A stretch of 27,238 bases of DNA, taken from positions 1 to 27,238 of IMG/VR virus record IMGVR_UViG_3300009159_005318. One strand, given 5' to 3'. Origin of the DNA: a virus. Shown one piece after another: positions 11,316 through 16,906 of this stretch (positions within the stretch are counted from its first letter, which is position 1; every line of letters starts with the position of its first letter). A model generated the notes under the pieces. It saw nothing but the letters and a program-made list of their open reading frames with translations. It did not search any database and was not told the DNA's origin. The translations under genes and the position numbers were made by a program.

Positions 11316-12578
11316 GTGACTACCGCTACTACTACTAACAAAAAAGAGTCCGATAAGTTCAAAGATCTTATTGGACCCATGGACACCAAACTTGACAAAG
11401 TTGTGCGTGAAATGTTGATCACTGCCCGTGTGGGTCTGTTGTTGAAGGCCTCATTCTTTGGCAACCTTGCTACTCGTTTGAAACTGGTAAACGGAGATGA
11501 GTGGTGTGCCACTGCCGCAACAGACGGCAGAAACTTCTACTACAATAGTCGCTTTATCAAAATGCTCAAGCCCAAAGAGATTGAATTCTTGTTTGGACAC
11601 GAGGTCCTACATTGTGTTTATGATCACTTTGGGCGTAGGGGCGATCGCGATCCACAGTTGTTTAATATTGCCAACGACTTTGCAGTAAACGGCGACTTGG
11701 TCAAGCACAAGGTAGGTGAGATGATTACATCTGTGCCTTGCTTGTTTGATCGCAAGTATGAAGGCATGAGCTCCGAAGAGATCTATGATGCTTTGTACGA
11801 AAAAGCAGAAAAGATCAATATCAGTGACTTGTTGGACAAGATGATTGATGAGCACATGGATGGTGACAGCGACGGTGATGGCGACAAAGAAGGCAAAGGT
11901 CGTCCCAAGCTCACTCCCGAAGAGCGTCAGCAAATTAAAGATGAGATAAAAGAAGCCATGTTGGCAGCGGCCGCCACTGTAGACGGTGCAGGCAATATTC
12001 CAGCAGGTGTCAAGCGTCTTATACAAGACATGACTGAGCCCAAGATGAACTGGCGAGAACTGTTGCGTATGCAATTAGAAAGCACTATCAAGAGTGACTA
12101 CACCTGGATGCGAGCCAGTCGTAAAGGTTGGCACATGGATGCGGTCATGCCCGGCATGAAACTGGACCCAATGATTGATATTGCTATTGCACTGGATGCG
12201 TCGGGCAGTATCAGCGAAAAGATGTTGAAAGACTTCTTGGGAGAAGTTCAAGGCATCATGGATTCGTTCCCAGCGTATCGTATCCATGTTGTGACTTTTG
12301 ATACCGACTGCTACAATCCTGCACAATACGATAGTGACAATTTGGATGACATCTGTGACTACGAAGTGTCAGGCGGTGGCGGTACTGATTTTGATTGTAT
12401 CTTTACATATTTGAAAGAGAACGAAATTGAGCCCAAGCGTCTGGTTGTGTTTACAGACGGATACCCATTCGGTTCATGGGGTGATGAGAACTATGCGGAT
12501 ACTGTTTGGATCTTGCATGGTACCACAACTATTGAGCCACCTTGGGGTCAACACGCCTACTACGACGAGGCTGAGTGA
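11316..12578 (+). CDS. VWA-domain / putative metallopeptidase partner of MoxR
   Basis: A 420-residue protein starting with GTG. Residues about 25-180 resemble the putative metallopeptidase region found in DUF2201-type proteins, with zinc motif HEVLH (95-99) and a following NDFAVN (120-125). An acidic linker (DGDSDGDGD, about 182-190) and a charged helix follow. Residues about 285-400 are a von Willebrand A domain with an intact MIDAS: DASGS (294-298), T357 in GGGGTDF, and D381 in FTDG. Such proteins are encoded next to MoxR ATPases and receive their remodelling activity. Here the ATPase lies 0.7 kb upstream under a near-identical leader. Whether the metallopeptidase part is active is not known. 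Confidence 0.9.
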   Translation: MTTATTTNKKESDKFKDLIGPMDTKLDKVVREMLITARVGLLLKASFFGNLATRLKLVNGDEWCATAATDGRNFYYNSRFIKMLKPKEIEFLFGHEVLHCVYDHFGRRGDRDPQLFNIANDFAVNGDLVKHKVGEMITSVPCLFDRKYEGMSSEEIYDALYEKAEKINISDLLDKMIDEHMDGDSDGDGDKEGKGRPKLTPEERQQIKDEIKEAMLAAAATVDGAGNIPAGVKRLIQDMTEPKMNWRELLRMQLESTIKSDYTWMRASRKGWHMDAVMPGMKLDPMIDIAIALDASGSISEKMLKDFLGEVQGIMDSFPAYRIHVVTFDTDCYNPAQYDSDNLDDICDYEVSGGGGTDFDCIFTYLKENEIEPKRLVVFTDGYPFGSWGDENYADTVWILHGTTTIEPPWGQHAYYDEAE

Positions 12579-12922
12579 TGATTGACTTTGATAATCTTGA
12601 GCTCAAGCACATGGGCATGGAAGTGCCACATCATACTCGCGAGACCATTGAGAACTACCTGATTCGTGGCTGGGCTCCAGGCGGGTTTGTTGAGTCAATG
12701 ATTGCCCGAGATTACGAACGTGCTTTGTACACCGCTGATACTGGCAACCGTCAAATGTTCTGGGCCATTGCCATGTGGATCAACGAGAGTATGCCTGCTC
12801 AATCACGTGGCAGTTATAAGACTATCGAACAATGGCGTGATGATTTAGGCGGTTGTCGTACTGCATATTGCAGCGAGATAGAGAAGAAGATAGTTTGGAA
12901 AAAACTAAAGGAGGTGGCATGA
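12578..12922 (+). CDS. conserved phage hypothetical protein, 114 aa
   Basis: The segment TRETIENYLIRGWAPGGFVE with SMIARDYERALYTADTGNRQ (about residues 20-60) matches a family I recall as common in tailed phages, with pattern Y-x-x-x-G-x-x-PGGF-x-x-x-x-[IL]-x-[RN]-D-x-x-x-A-x-x-x-AD. Its function is unknown. The C-terminal half has MWINESMPAQSRGS and ends in a basic helix (EKKIVWKKLKEVA). The ATG at 12578 shares its A with the VWA gene's stop (TGATG), so it is probably translated with that gene. The next ATG overlaps its stop. Confidence 0.82.
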   Translation: MIDFDNLELKHMGMEVPHHTRETIENYLIRGWAPGGFVESMIARDYERALYTADTGNRQMFWAIAMWINESMPAQSRGSYKTIEQWRDDLGGCRTAYCSEIEKKIVWKKLKEVA

Positions 12923-13152
12923 TAAATGATTGTATAGAAAAATTTGCACGTGAGTGCGGTGCTTGGAATCAAGTGTATGGCAACAGAACGTTCATGATTG
13001 ACGAACACTTTGATATTGAAAAGTTTGCTGAGTTGATTGTTGAAGAATGTGCTATGATCTCTGATACGGAGAGATCCAATTCACTTGGTTGTGGATATAT
13101 TACTAAAACAAACGGTATGAGAATCAAAGAACATTTCAGAATTAAACAATGA
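12919..13152 (+). CDS. small hypothetical protein, 77 aa
   Basis: Starts at 12919 in an ATGA overlap, preceded by a full-consensus ribosome site AAAGGAGG (about 12907-12914), the strongest in this cluster. It contains IEKFAELIVEECAMI (about 33-47) and ends GMRIKEHFRIK. I recall this pattern (F-A-E-L-I-x-x-E-C ... I-K-x-H-F) in many small phage proteins of unknown role. C5, C13, C45 and C58 are not arranged as an obvious metal site. The next gene carries a related FAHLIIEEL stretch. Probably an early accessory gene. Confidence 0.78.
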   Translation: MINDCIEKFARECGAWNQVYGNRTFMIDEHFDIEKFAELIVEECAMISDTERSNSLGCGYITKTNGMRIKEHFRIKQ

Positions 13153-13289
13153 ACAACGAATTGAAAGCAATAGCAGTTGAAGCCGGTGCACCAGTGGAAG
13201 TGTTGAATACCCTTTGGTTTAGCATCTTTTGTCAGAAGTTTGCACACCTGATTATTGAAGAACTTGAGAAGGATGGAGTTGAACAATGA
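13149..13289 (+). CDS. very small protein, 46 aa
   Basis: A 46-residue gene joined to both neighbours by ATGA overlaps (13149-13152 and 13286-13289). The product has an N-terminal helix (LKAIAVEAGAPVEVLN) and a C-terminal helix with FCQKFAHLIIEELEKDG, related to IEKFAELIVEEC in the gene before it. Coding is supported by the overlaps at both ends and by sensible composition, not by recognised homology. Function unknown; it may be a truncated duplicate of the preceding gene's helical part. Confidence 0.65.
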   Translation: MNNELKAIAVEAGAPVEVLNTLWFSIFCQKFAHLIIEELEKDGVEQ

Positions 13290-13465
13290 CCAAACTTGAA
13301 ACTGCCCTAAAAACTCACGACTGGAGCCTGGACGGATGGAAAACTCGTACTGAACTAGATCGATTGATGAAAGAAAATCCTGACACAGGCAAAGCACTAT
13401 GGGAACAATATTGTCCGTGGAGTGACGCCAATGGTGGATATATCAAATGGAGTCAACATGAATGA
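13286..13465 (+). CDS. small hypothetical protein, 59 aa
   Basis: Starts in an ATGA overlap at 13286. The protein is rich in Trp (four) and charged residues: HDWSLDGWKTRTELDRLMKE is followed by LWEQYCPWS and a GGYIKW end. The W-x-x-x-x-W spacing and hydrophilic character suggest a compact soluble fold. I do not recognise a family with confidence. The next start (13458) lies eight bases inside this gene. Function unknown. Confidence 0.65.
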   Translation: MTKLETALKTHDWSLDGWKTRTELDRLMKENPDTGKALWEQYCPWSDANGGYIKWSQHE

Positions 13466-13604
13466 CTTTTTGCAAGCACTAGCACCTTTTGTGTATGGAT
13501 TTGTGCTGGGATACTTTTGGCATCCTGTATGGAACTTGTGCAAGAGGATTTATCAAGAGGCCAAGTTGGCTAAACAACAATGGAGAAACCCCAATGGAAG
13601 TTGA
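13458..13604 (+). CDS. single-pass small membrane protein, 48 aa
   Basis: Start at 13458, within the end of the preceding gene. Residues about 5-27 (LQALAPFVYGFVLGYFWHPVW) form one likely membrane helix, followed by a basic cytoplasmic tail (CKRIYQEAKLAKQQW), the layout of an N-out/C-in inner-membrane peptide. There is no lysis-specific motif, so holin or superinfection-exclusion roles are speculative. The next gene begins inside its last codons. Confidence 0.65.
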   Translation: MNDFLQALAPFVYGFVLGYFWHPVWNLCKRIYQEAKLAKQQWRNPNGS

Positions 13605-13803
13605 AATGATTGAGAAAACAAAAGATCGCTTTGATCTTGAGCAAGAGATTTTGCAATGCTGGAACGTCACTGACGACATCAAAAACTATGTCAACGAGAG
13701 TGCCACAACAGAAGATTTCAAAGTACTGGCCGAGTACTACGAGCGCAAGTTTGATCGCTTGTGGAATACATTTGAATCAATAGTTCGCGAAAGAAAGATG
13801 TGA
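13594..13803 (+). CDS. conserved small helical protein, 69 aa
   Basis: The start at 13594 is set by GGAG (13582-13585) eight bases upstream. The motif RFDLEQEILQCWNVTDDIKN (about residues 12-31), followed by YYERKFDRLWNTFE (48-61), resembles a small protein widely conserved in T4-like cyanophages; I recall D-L-E-Q-E-I-x-x-C-W-N-[IV]-T-x-D-I. The role is not known to me. The likely helix pair and conserved Trp residues suggest a protein-binding factor. It overlaps the next start (ATGTGA arrangement). Confidence 0.8.
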   Translation: MEVEMIEKTKDRFDLEQEILQCWNVTDDIKNYVNESATTEDFKVLAEYYERKFDRLWNTFESIVRERKM

Positions 13804-13982
13804 GCAAGATTCAACAACGCATGACTGAACTCATGCGTCCGATAGAGCAACAGATCCTCATGTGCGACAGCCGTGAAGATCAATTGATGATGGCTTGTGC
13901 TATGTTACAACGCACAACAGAATTGTTCGACCTTCACATTGGTGAAGACGGACGCAAAACAATGTTTAAGGATTTAATATAA
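13800..13982 (+). CDS. small hypothetical protein, 60 aa
   Basis: A GTG start at 13800, overlapping the preceding stop, gives MSKIQQRMTELMRPIEQQIL and then EDQLMMACAMLQRTTELFDLHIG and GRKTMFKDLI. It is Met-rich and helical. I recall similar pieces (L-M-x-A-C-A-M-L) in T4-like marine phages. No strong ribosome site is visible; an ATG at 13821 would shorten it by seven residues. The stop overlaps the next ATG by one base. Function unknown. Confidence 0.68.
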   Translation: MSKIQQRMTELMRPIEQQILMCDSREDQLMMACAMLQRTTELFDLHIGEDGRKTMFKDLI

Positions 13983-14167
13983 TGTACGCATGGATAATAA
14001 AACATCAAGATGTTATTTCTGGCTTTGTGTCAGGTGTTAGTTTAATGGTTGCCGCAGATTACTTTGCTCGAGGCGACATGGCCTATGGCAGTTTGAGCCT
14101 GTTTGTTTCAGTAGTAAACTTGTTGCTGTCTGGCAAAAAAATGGGTCAGCATAGGCAATCAAACTGA
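13982..14167 (+). CDS. small membrane protein, 61 aa
   Basis: Two hydrophobic segments, about residues 10-27 (VISGFVSGVSLMVAADYF) and 34-50 (AYGSLSLFVSVVNLLLS), suggest a helical hairpin in the membrane. It ends KKMGQHRQSN. A run of seven A (14135-14141) lies at the KK codons. In the +1 frame the sequence continues open into the next gene, so the true C-terminus could differ if the run is miscounted or a shift occurs. Function unknown. Confidence 0.65.
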   Translation: MYAWIIKHQDVISGFVSGVSLMVAADYFARGDMAYGSLSLFVSVVNLLLSGKKMGQHRQSN

Positions 14168-14195
14168 TTACTTCAATCGTATCGGCTACAAGCAT

Positions 14196-14390
14196 GTGTA
14201 CGATATAGGTGATCGAGTGATTGGTAAGTGGAACCGGATCCCGTTTGTGGGCACTGTGGGCAACGATCGACTGATCAATCATGTGATTGGTCCTGAAGTT
14301 ACAGTACACCTAGATTTACCCATCCGGTTTGACAACAAGATATATAACTTTATCATTGTCAAGCACAAGGATATTAAGGAGTATAAATGA
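14196..14390 (+). CDS. conserved phage protein, SH3-like barrel type, about 64 aa
   Basis: The sequence YDIGDRVIGKWNRIPFVGTV followed by GND, then GPEVTVHLDLPI and FIIVKHKDIKEY, resembles a small beta-barrel protein I recall in T4-like cyanophages (G-x-W-N-[RK]-IPF-x-G-T-V-GND ... L-D-L-P-I ... V-K-H-K-D-I). A GTG start at 14196 is used; it has no ribosome site. The frame stays open upstream to 14118 and reads plausibly (IGNQTDYFNRIGYKHV) but has no ATG, GTG or TTG codon, so either the gene starts unusually or it is joined to the preceding gene by a frameshift. RBS AAGGAG for the next gene lies in its end. Confidence 0.75.
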   Translation: MYDIGDRVIGKWNRIPFVGTVGNDRLINHVIGPEVTVHLDLPIRFDNKIYNFIIVKHKDIKEYK

Positions 14391-14602
14391 ACTCAGTTGA
14401 CATGGCCACTAACTTGATCTTTAGGGCAAAAAACTTACAGGAATTTACCGTCACTACGGAAGTGCCAAATGGCGTTAGATTCAACGGCGTTGTTCCATTT
14501 GATATCAACATCACTGGTACCATGTTAGAAGCACGAGTGTGGGCAGTGGACTTCAACGAAGCAGTTGATCGCCTAAACGAGTTTCTCCAAAATGACGATT
14601 AA
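14387..14602 (+). CDS. conserved phage hypothetical protein, 71 aa
   Basis: ATG at 14387 with AAGGAG (14376-14381) five bases upstream and an ATGA overlap. TNLIFRAKNLQEFTVTTEVP (about residues 8-27) with GVRFNGVVPFDINI, and VWAVDFNEAVDRLNEFL at the end, match a small alpha/beta protein I recall in many T4-like marine phages. The terminal VDFNEAVDRL helix is the most family-like part. Function unknown. It closes the chain of tiny genes; a 37-base gap follows. Confidence 0.8.
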   Translation: MNSVDMATNLIFRAKNLQEFTVTTEVPNGVRFNGVVPFDINITGTMLEARVWAVDFNEAVDRLNEFLQNDD

Positions 14603-14626
14603 AATAATTTATATAGGCATTTAGAC

Positions 14627-14634
14627 ATTAAATA
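14627..14634 (+). promoter_or_regulatory. possible late-promoter box ATTAAATA
   Basis: ATTAAATA ends six bases before the ATG at 14640, the distance at which a T4-type late transcript would start. It shares TAAATATCTATA with 43-57. No -35 element precedes it. Inferred only. Confidence 0.35.
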
Positions 14635-14639
14635 TCTAT

Positions 14640-14849
14640 ATGGAAAACGCACAACTTACTATTGCCGATTTGGCATCAATACACACTCTCATCGACGCCG
14701 CTTGCACTCGCGGTGCTTTCAAGGCACCCGAGATGAGCCGAGTTGGCGAAATCTATGACAAACTGACTCGATTCCTTGAGGCTGCCACACAGCAAGCACA
14801 GGAACAAGCAGAACAAGCAGAACCACCACAAGGAGATACTAATGCTTAA
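14640..14849 (+). CDS. small helical protein with Gln/Glu-rich tail, 69 aa
   Basis: Residues 4-48 form two or three amphipathic helices (TIADLASIHTLIDAACTRGA; VGEIYDKLTRFLEAA), followed by a repetitive tail of QAQEQAEQAE. No ribosome site precedes the ATG. If the ATTAAATA box acts as a late promoter, the mRNA would be nearly leaderless. I recall similar L-x-x-I-x-x-x-I-D-x-A-x-x-RGAF-x-[AG]-x-E-M small proteins in T4-like phages. The next gene's AGGAG and ATG are inside its end, so the two are coupled. Confidence 0.75.
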   Translation: MENAQLTIADLASIHTLIDAACTRGAFKAPEMSRVGEIYDKLTRFLEAATQQAQEQAEQAEPPQGDTNA

Positions 14850-15579
14850 ACATATAGGACGACACGGAGACCGCAAGGTTGCACTACTCTTTAGAGAAGT
14901 ACCAGGTGAGGATCACATGTGTCTTGTGGTATATCCCGACACCTTGCCCACACACATTCATAATTCAATTATGGCCACGCTGGAAAGTCCTGCTGGACAG
15001 GCCGCTACCAATCTATCTGAAGTATTGCATCGCAATCTCCTGCCAGATGGTCGTCCACAACTGGAAGCCTTGCACCGAGAAGGCATGATCAAGAAGGTGC
15101 CTACTAATCAAGTTATTGTAACTCCCACCGCACAAAGCAGTGTGAAGTTGGATGAGATGAACAAGATCATTCGCGAAATGGAACAAGGCGGCGAAGCACT
15201 CAAGCGACTGCAAGAAATTGACGCCAGTGCCGGCATTGTTGATCCTGCACAAAAGCGCAAGGCCGAAGCAGAATTCAAACGTAGAGAAGAACGTAAATCA
15301 CAAGACACAGCTACACCTTATGTACCACCACTACAGTCCCCGGATGGTGCTCTGGATGACAAGACTCTTGCGGCCAACATGTTGGCACAGGCCAAACGCA
15401 TGGAAGTAGAAGCCAAAGGTATGATTGCTGAAGCTGCCAGAATGAAAAAACAAGCACAAGGATTGAATCCCAGTGTTAACTTGGCAGACTATGCCATGGC
15501 CGATCCGGTTGTCTCAACGGCACCCCGTAAAGGTCGTCCTCCCAAAGTCAAGCTAGCGACTGCTGATGCCGTTCAGTGA
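14842..15579 (+). CDS. conserved T4-like phage protein, 245 aa
   Basis: The start at 14842 has AGGAG (14831-14835) six bases upstream. The N-terminal domain (1-115) includes MLKHIGRHGDRKVALLFREV, GEDHMCLVVYPD and an MIKKVPTNQVIVTPTAQSS turn. I recall this arrangement in a conserved hypothetical protein found across T4-like cyanophages and pelagiphages. Residues 115-220 are a charged helical region (KIIREMEQGGEALKRLQEID; AQAKRMEVEAKGMIAEAARM) likely to be coiled coil. The tail is Pro/Lys-rich (RKGRPPKVK, about 229-237), an AT-hook-like element that could touch DNA. Possibly a structural or DNA-associated factor; unproven. It overlaps the next gene by 14 bases. Confidence 0.85.
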   Translation: MLKHIGRHGDRKVALLFREVPGEDHMCLVVYPDTLPTHIHNSIMATLESPAGQAATNLSEVLHRNLLPDGRPQLEALHREGMIKKVPTNQVIVTPTAQSSVKLDEMNKIIREMEQGGEALKRLQEIDASAGIVDPAQKRKAEAEFKRREERKSQDTATPYVPPLQSPDGALDDKTLAANMLAQAKRMEVEAKGMIAEAARMKKQAQGLNPSVNLADYAMADPVVSTAPRKGRPPKVKLATADAVQ

Positions 15580-15880
15580 TGAATTTATACAACAGTGGGA
15601 ACACATAATCTCTGAAGTGACCAAGACCGAAGTTCCACTTGAATGCATCAAAAAAGTTGTGATCAAGTTGGATGGTAGCCAAAATGGTCATCGACAAAGA
15701 ACTTTAAATTTAGCCACCTTGCGACGCCAAGGACTTGATGTTGAGGAACTTGAGATGGTGTTATCACGCACACTTACCGAACTTGGAGATCAAGTTCGTG
15801 ATATTGACTTTGTGGTTGATGTTTCAGAAGTTGCCAAAATGGTACAACCTGAAACTGACAAACTATTAAAAGATCTATGA
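15566..15880 (+). CDS. conserved T4-like phage hypothetical, 104 aa
   Basis: An acidic alpha/beta protein. It includes VPLECIKKVVIKLDGSQNG, then LNLATLRRQGLDVEELEMVL and DIDFVVDVSEVAKMVQPETD with a KLLKDL end. I recall this order (I-x-x-L-x-x-QG-L-x-x-EEL-E ... F-x-x-D-[IV] ... Q-P-x-T-D-x-L-L-x-x-L) from a small conserved protein in T4-like marine phages. Its role is unknown. The start at 15566 lies inside the preceding gene, and its stop overlaps thyX in ATGA. Confidence 0.82.
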   Translation: MPFSDEFIQQWEHIISEVTKTEVPLECIKKVVIKLDGSQNGHRQRTLNLATLRRQGLDVEELEMVLSRTLTELGDQVRDIDFVVDVSEVAKMVQPETDKLLKDL

Positions 15881-16563
15881 ATGTTACCCTTCTATCCTAC
15901 AGTCAGCCAACTGAATCATTTAGATCCCAAGGTGTTGACGACGCTCAGGAACTTATCGCGTATTGTGCCCGTGTGTCCAATCCTGCCAACCAATTTAACA
16001 CAGAAACAAGCGAACGACTCATCCGATATCTTATCAAGCATCAGCACTGGAGCCCACTCGAAATGGTCTCCGCCTGTTGCGAAATCGTCACCACCCGCGA
16101 CATTGCCCGACAGATTCTACGTCACAGAAGTTTCAGCTTTCAAGAGTTCTCCCAGCGATATGCTGATCCTACAGCTGAACTCGATGAGGCGTTTGTGCTA
16201 CGTGAGGCACGATTCCAAGACACCAAGAATAGACAGAACAGCGTAGACTTGGACATGGCGGATGAGGAGCAAAAGCTTCTTGCTTATGAATGGGAACGTG
16301 CTCAAAAGCGTGTGTTGTATGCTGTGAAGAAAGAGTACAAGTGGGCAATTGACAATGGCATTGCCAAAGAACAAGCTCGCGCAGTATTGCCCGAAGGTCT
16401 TACTGTGAGTCGCATGTACATGAACGGCACACTTCGTAGTTGGATTCACTACATGGAACTACGTGCGTCAAATGGCACACAAAAAGAACATCAAGAAATT
16501 GCTCAAGCATGTGCTCAAGCCATTGCCGCAATCTTCCCAATGACCTCGACTCTTGTAGCATAA
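15877..16563 (+). CDS. thyX: flavin-dependent thymidylate synthase ThyX
   Basis: The 228-residue protein carries the ThyX signature RHRSFSFQEFSQRY (82-95), that is RHR-x7-S with S92 and R94-Y95. It also has family features: ARVSNPAN near the N-terminus, HQHWSPLEM (55-63) and LRSWIHYMELR toward the C-terminus. ThyX makes dTMP from dUMP using FAD, NADPH and methylene-tetrahydrofolate. It is common in marine phages, where it supplies thymidine for replication. No in-window gene for unusual pyrimidines sits beside it. It starts in an ATGA overlap, and its last codons contain the promoter at 16546. Confidence 0.95.
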   Translation: MNVTLLSYSQPTESFRSQGVDDAQELIAYCARVSNPANQFNTETSERLIRYLIKHQHWSPLEMVSACCEIVTTRDIARQILRHRSFSFQEFSQRYADPTAELDEAFVLREARFQDTKNRQNSVDLDMADEEQKLLAYEWERAQKRVLYAVKKEYKWAIDNGIAKEQARAVLPEGLTVSRMYMNGTLRSWIHYMELRASNGTQKEHQEIAQACAQAIAAIFPMTSTLVA

Positions 16564-16574
16564 TCTGCTACAAT
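16546..16574 (+). promoter_or_regulatory. extended -10 promoter inside the thyX end, probably leaderless
   Basis: TCGACT (16546-16551, one mismatch from TTGACT), 17 bp, TACAAT (16569-16574) with TGC before it. The expected start (near 16581) coincides with the ATG at 16580. It lies in and just after the last codons of thyX and directly abuts the 16574-16593 palindrome. Confidence 0.7.
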
Positions 16575-16593
16575 GTGTTATGGCCATAACACA
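16574..16593. promoter_or_regulatory. 20-bp perfect palindrome over start site and ATG (operator-like)
   Basis: TGTGTTATGG (16574-16583) is followed directly by its exact reverse complement (16584-16593), giving a gapless 20-bp palindrome centred on GGCC. It begins at the last base of the -10 and covers the predicted start site and the ATG at 16580. A gapless palindrome of this length at random is unlikely in a window this size, and the location suits a dimeric repressor or a start-codon hairpin. Confidence 0.7.
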
Positions 16594-16906
16594 CAACGAA
16601 CAAGCCGAGCACTGGCAACCCCAAGAAGTTAAAATTATTGGAGATCGAGCCATACGATTTCGTGATGTATGCGTACACGAGATTCGCATGGGTGATGTAG
16701 AAGATCCAGATTTAATGGTTGCTGACCCAATTTGGAAGTGGCAAGAATCAGATGCTGGACAATTCATAATGGAACATGCCGAAGACAAACCTTACTGGAC
16801 TCGCAGTATGGATCCGCACAGTTATGGGCACATGTACCGCATCATGGCCAGACTCAGCGAACAAAACGAAACTTTTTGGAAACTCAAATGGGGAAACGTT
16901 AAATGA
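16580..16906 (+). CDS. conserved T4-like phage hypothetical, 108 aa
   Basis: The stretch RFRDVCVHEIRMGDVEDPDL (27-46), followed by IWKWQESDAG and KPYWTRSMDPHSYGHMYRIM then FWKLKWG, matches a protein I recall as conserved in T4-like cyanophages (V-H-E-F-R-M-G-D-V-E-D-P-D ... P-I-W-x-W). Its function is unknown; the many Trp, His and Asp residues suggest a compact enzyme-like or binding fold. No ribosome site can precede the ATG on the predicted leaderless transcript. It ends in an ATGA overlap with the epimerase gene, placing the sugar region under the same promoter. Confidence 0.82.
   Translation: MAITHNEQAEHWQPQEVKIIGDRAIRFRDVCVHEIRMGDVEDPDLMVADPIWKWQESDAGQFIMEHAEDKPYWTRSMDPHSYGHMYRIMARLSEQNETFWKLKWGNVK

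Noticed and set aside
11607-12074. A 155-codon minus-strand frame in the VWA gene
   Set aside because: Antisense shadow of an acidic, well-supported gene; hydrophobic composition arises from complementing GAY/AAR codons.
9505-12578. Naming the ATPase and VWA genes CobS and CobT
   Set aside because: CobS and CobT are known in T4-like cyanophages and have the same general domain types, but the MoxR-type sequence and the HEVLH-bearing N-terminus of the partner fit MoxR/DUF2201 better. No cobalamin context is present.
14640-15579. CRISPR, insertion sequence or integrase signals
   Set aside because: No regularly spaced direct repeats, terminal inverted repeats or transposase/integrase motifs were seen anywhere in the window; the only repeats are inside the 738-aa protein, together with promoter copies and palindromes.
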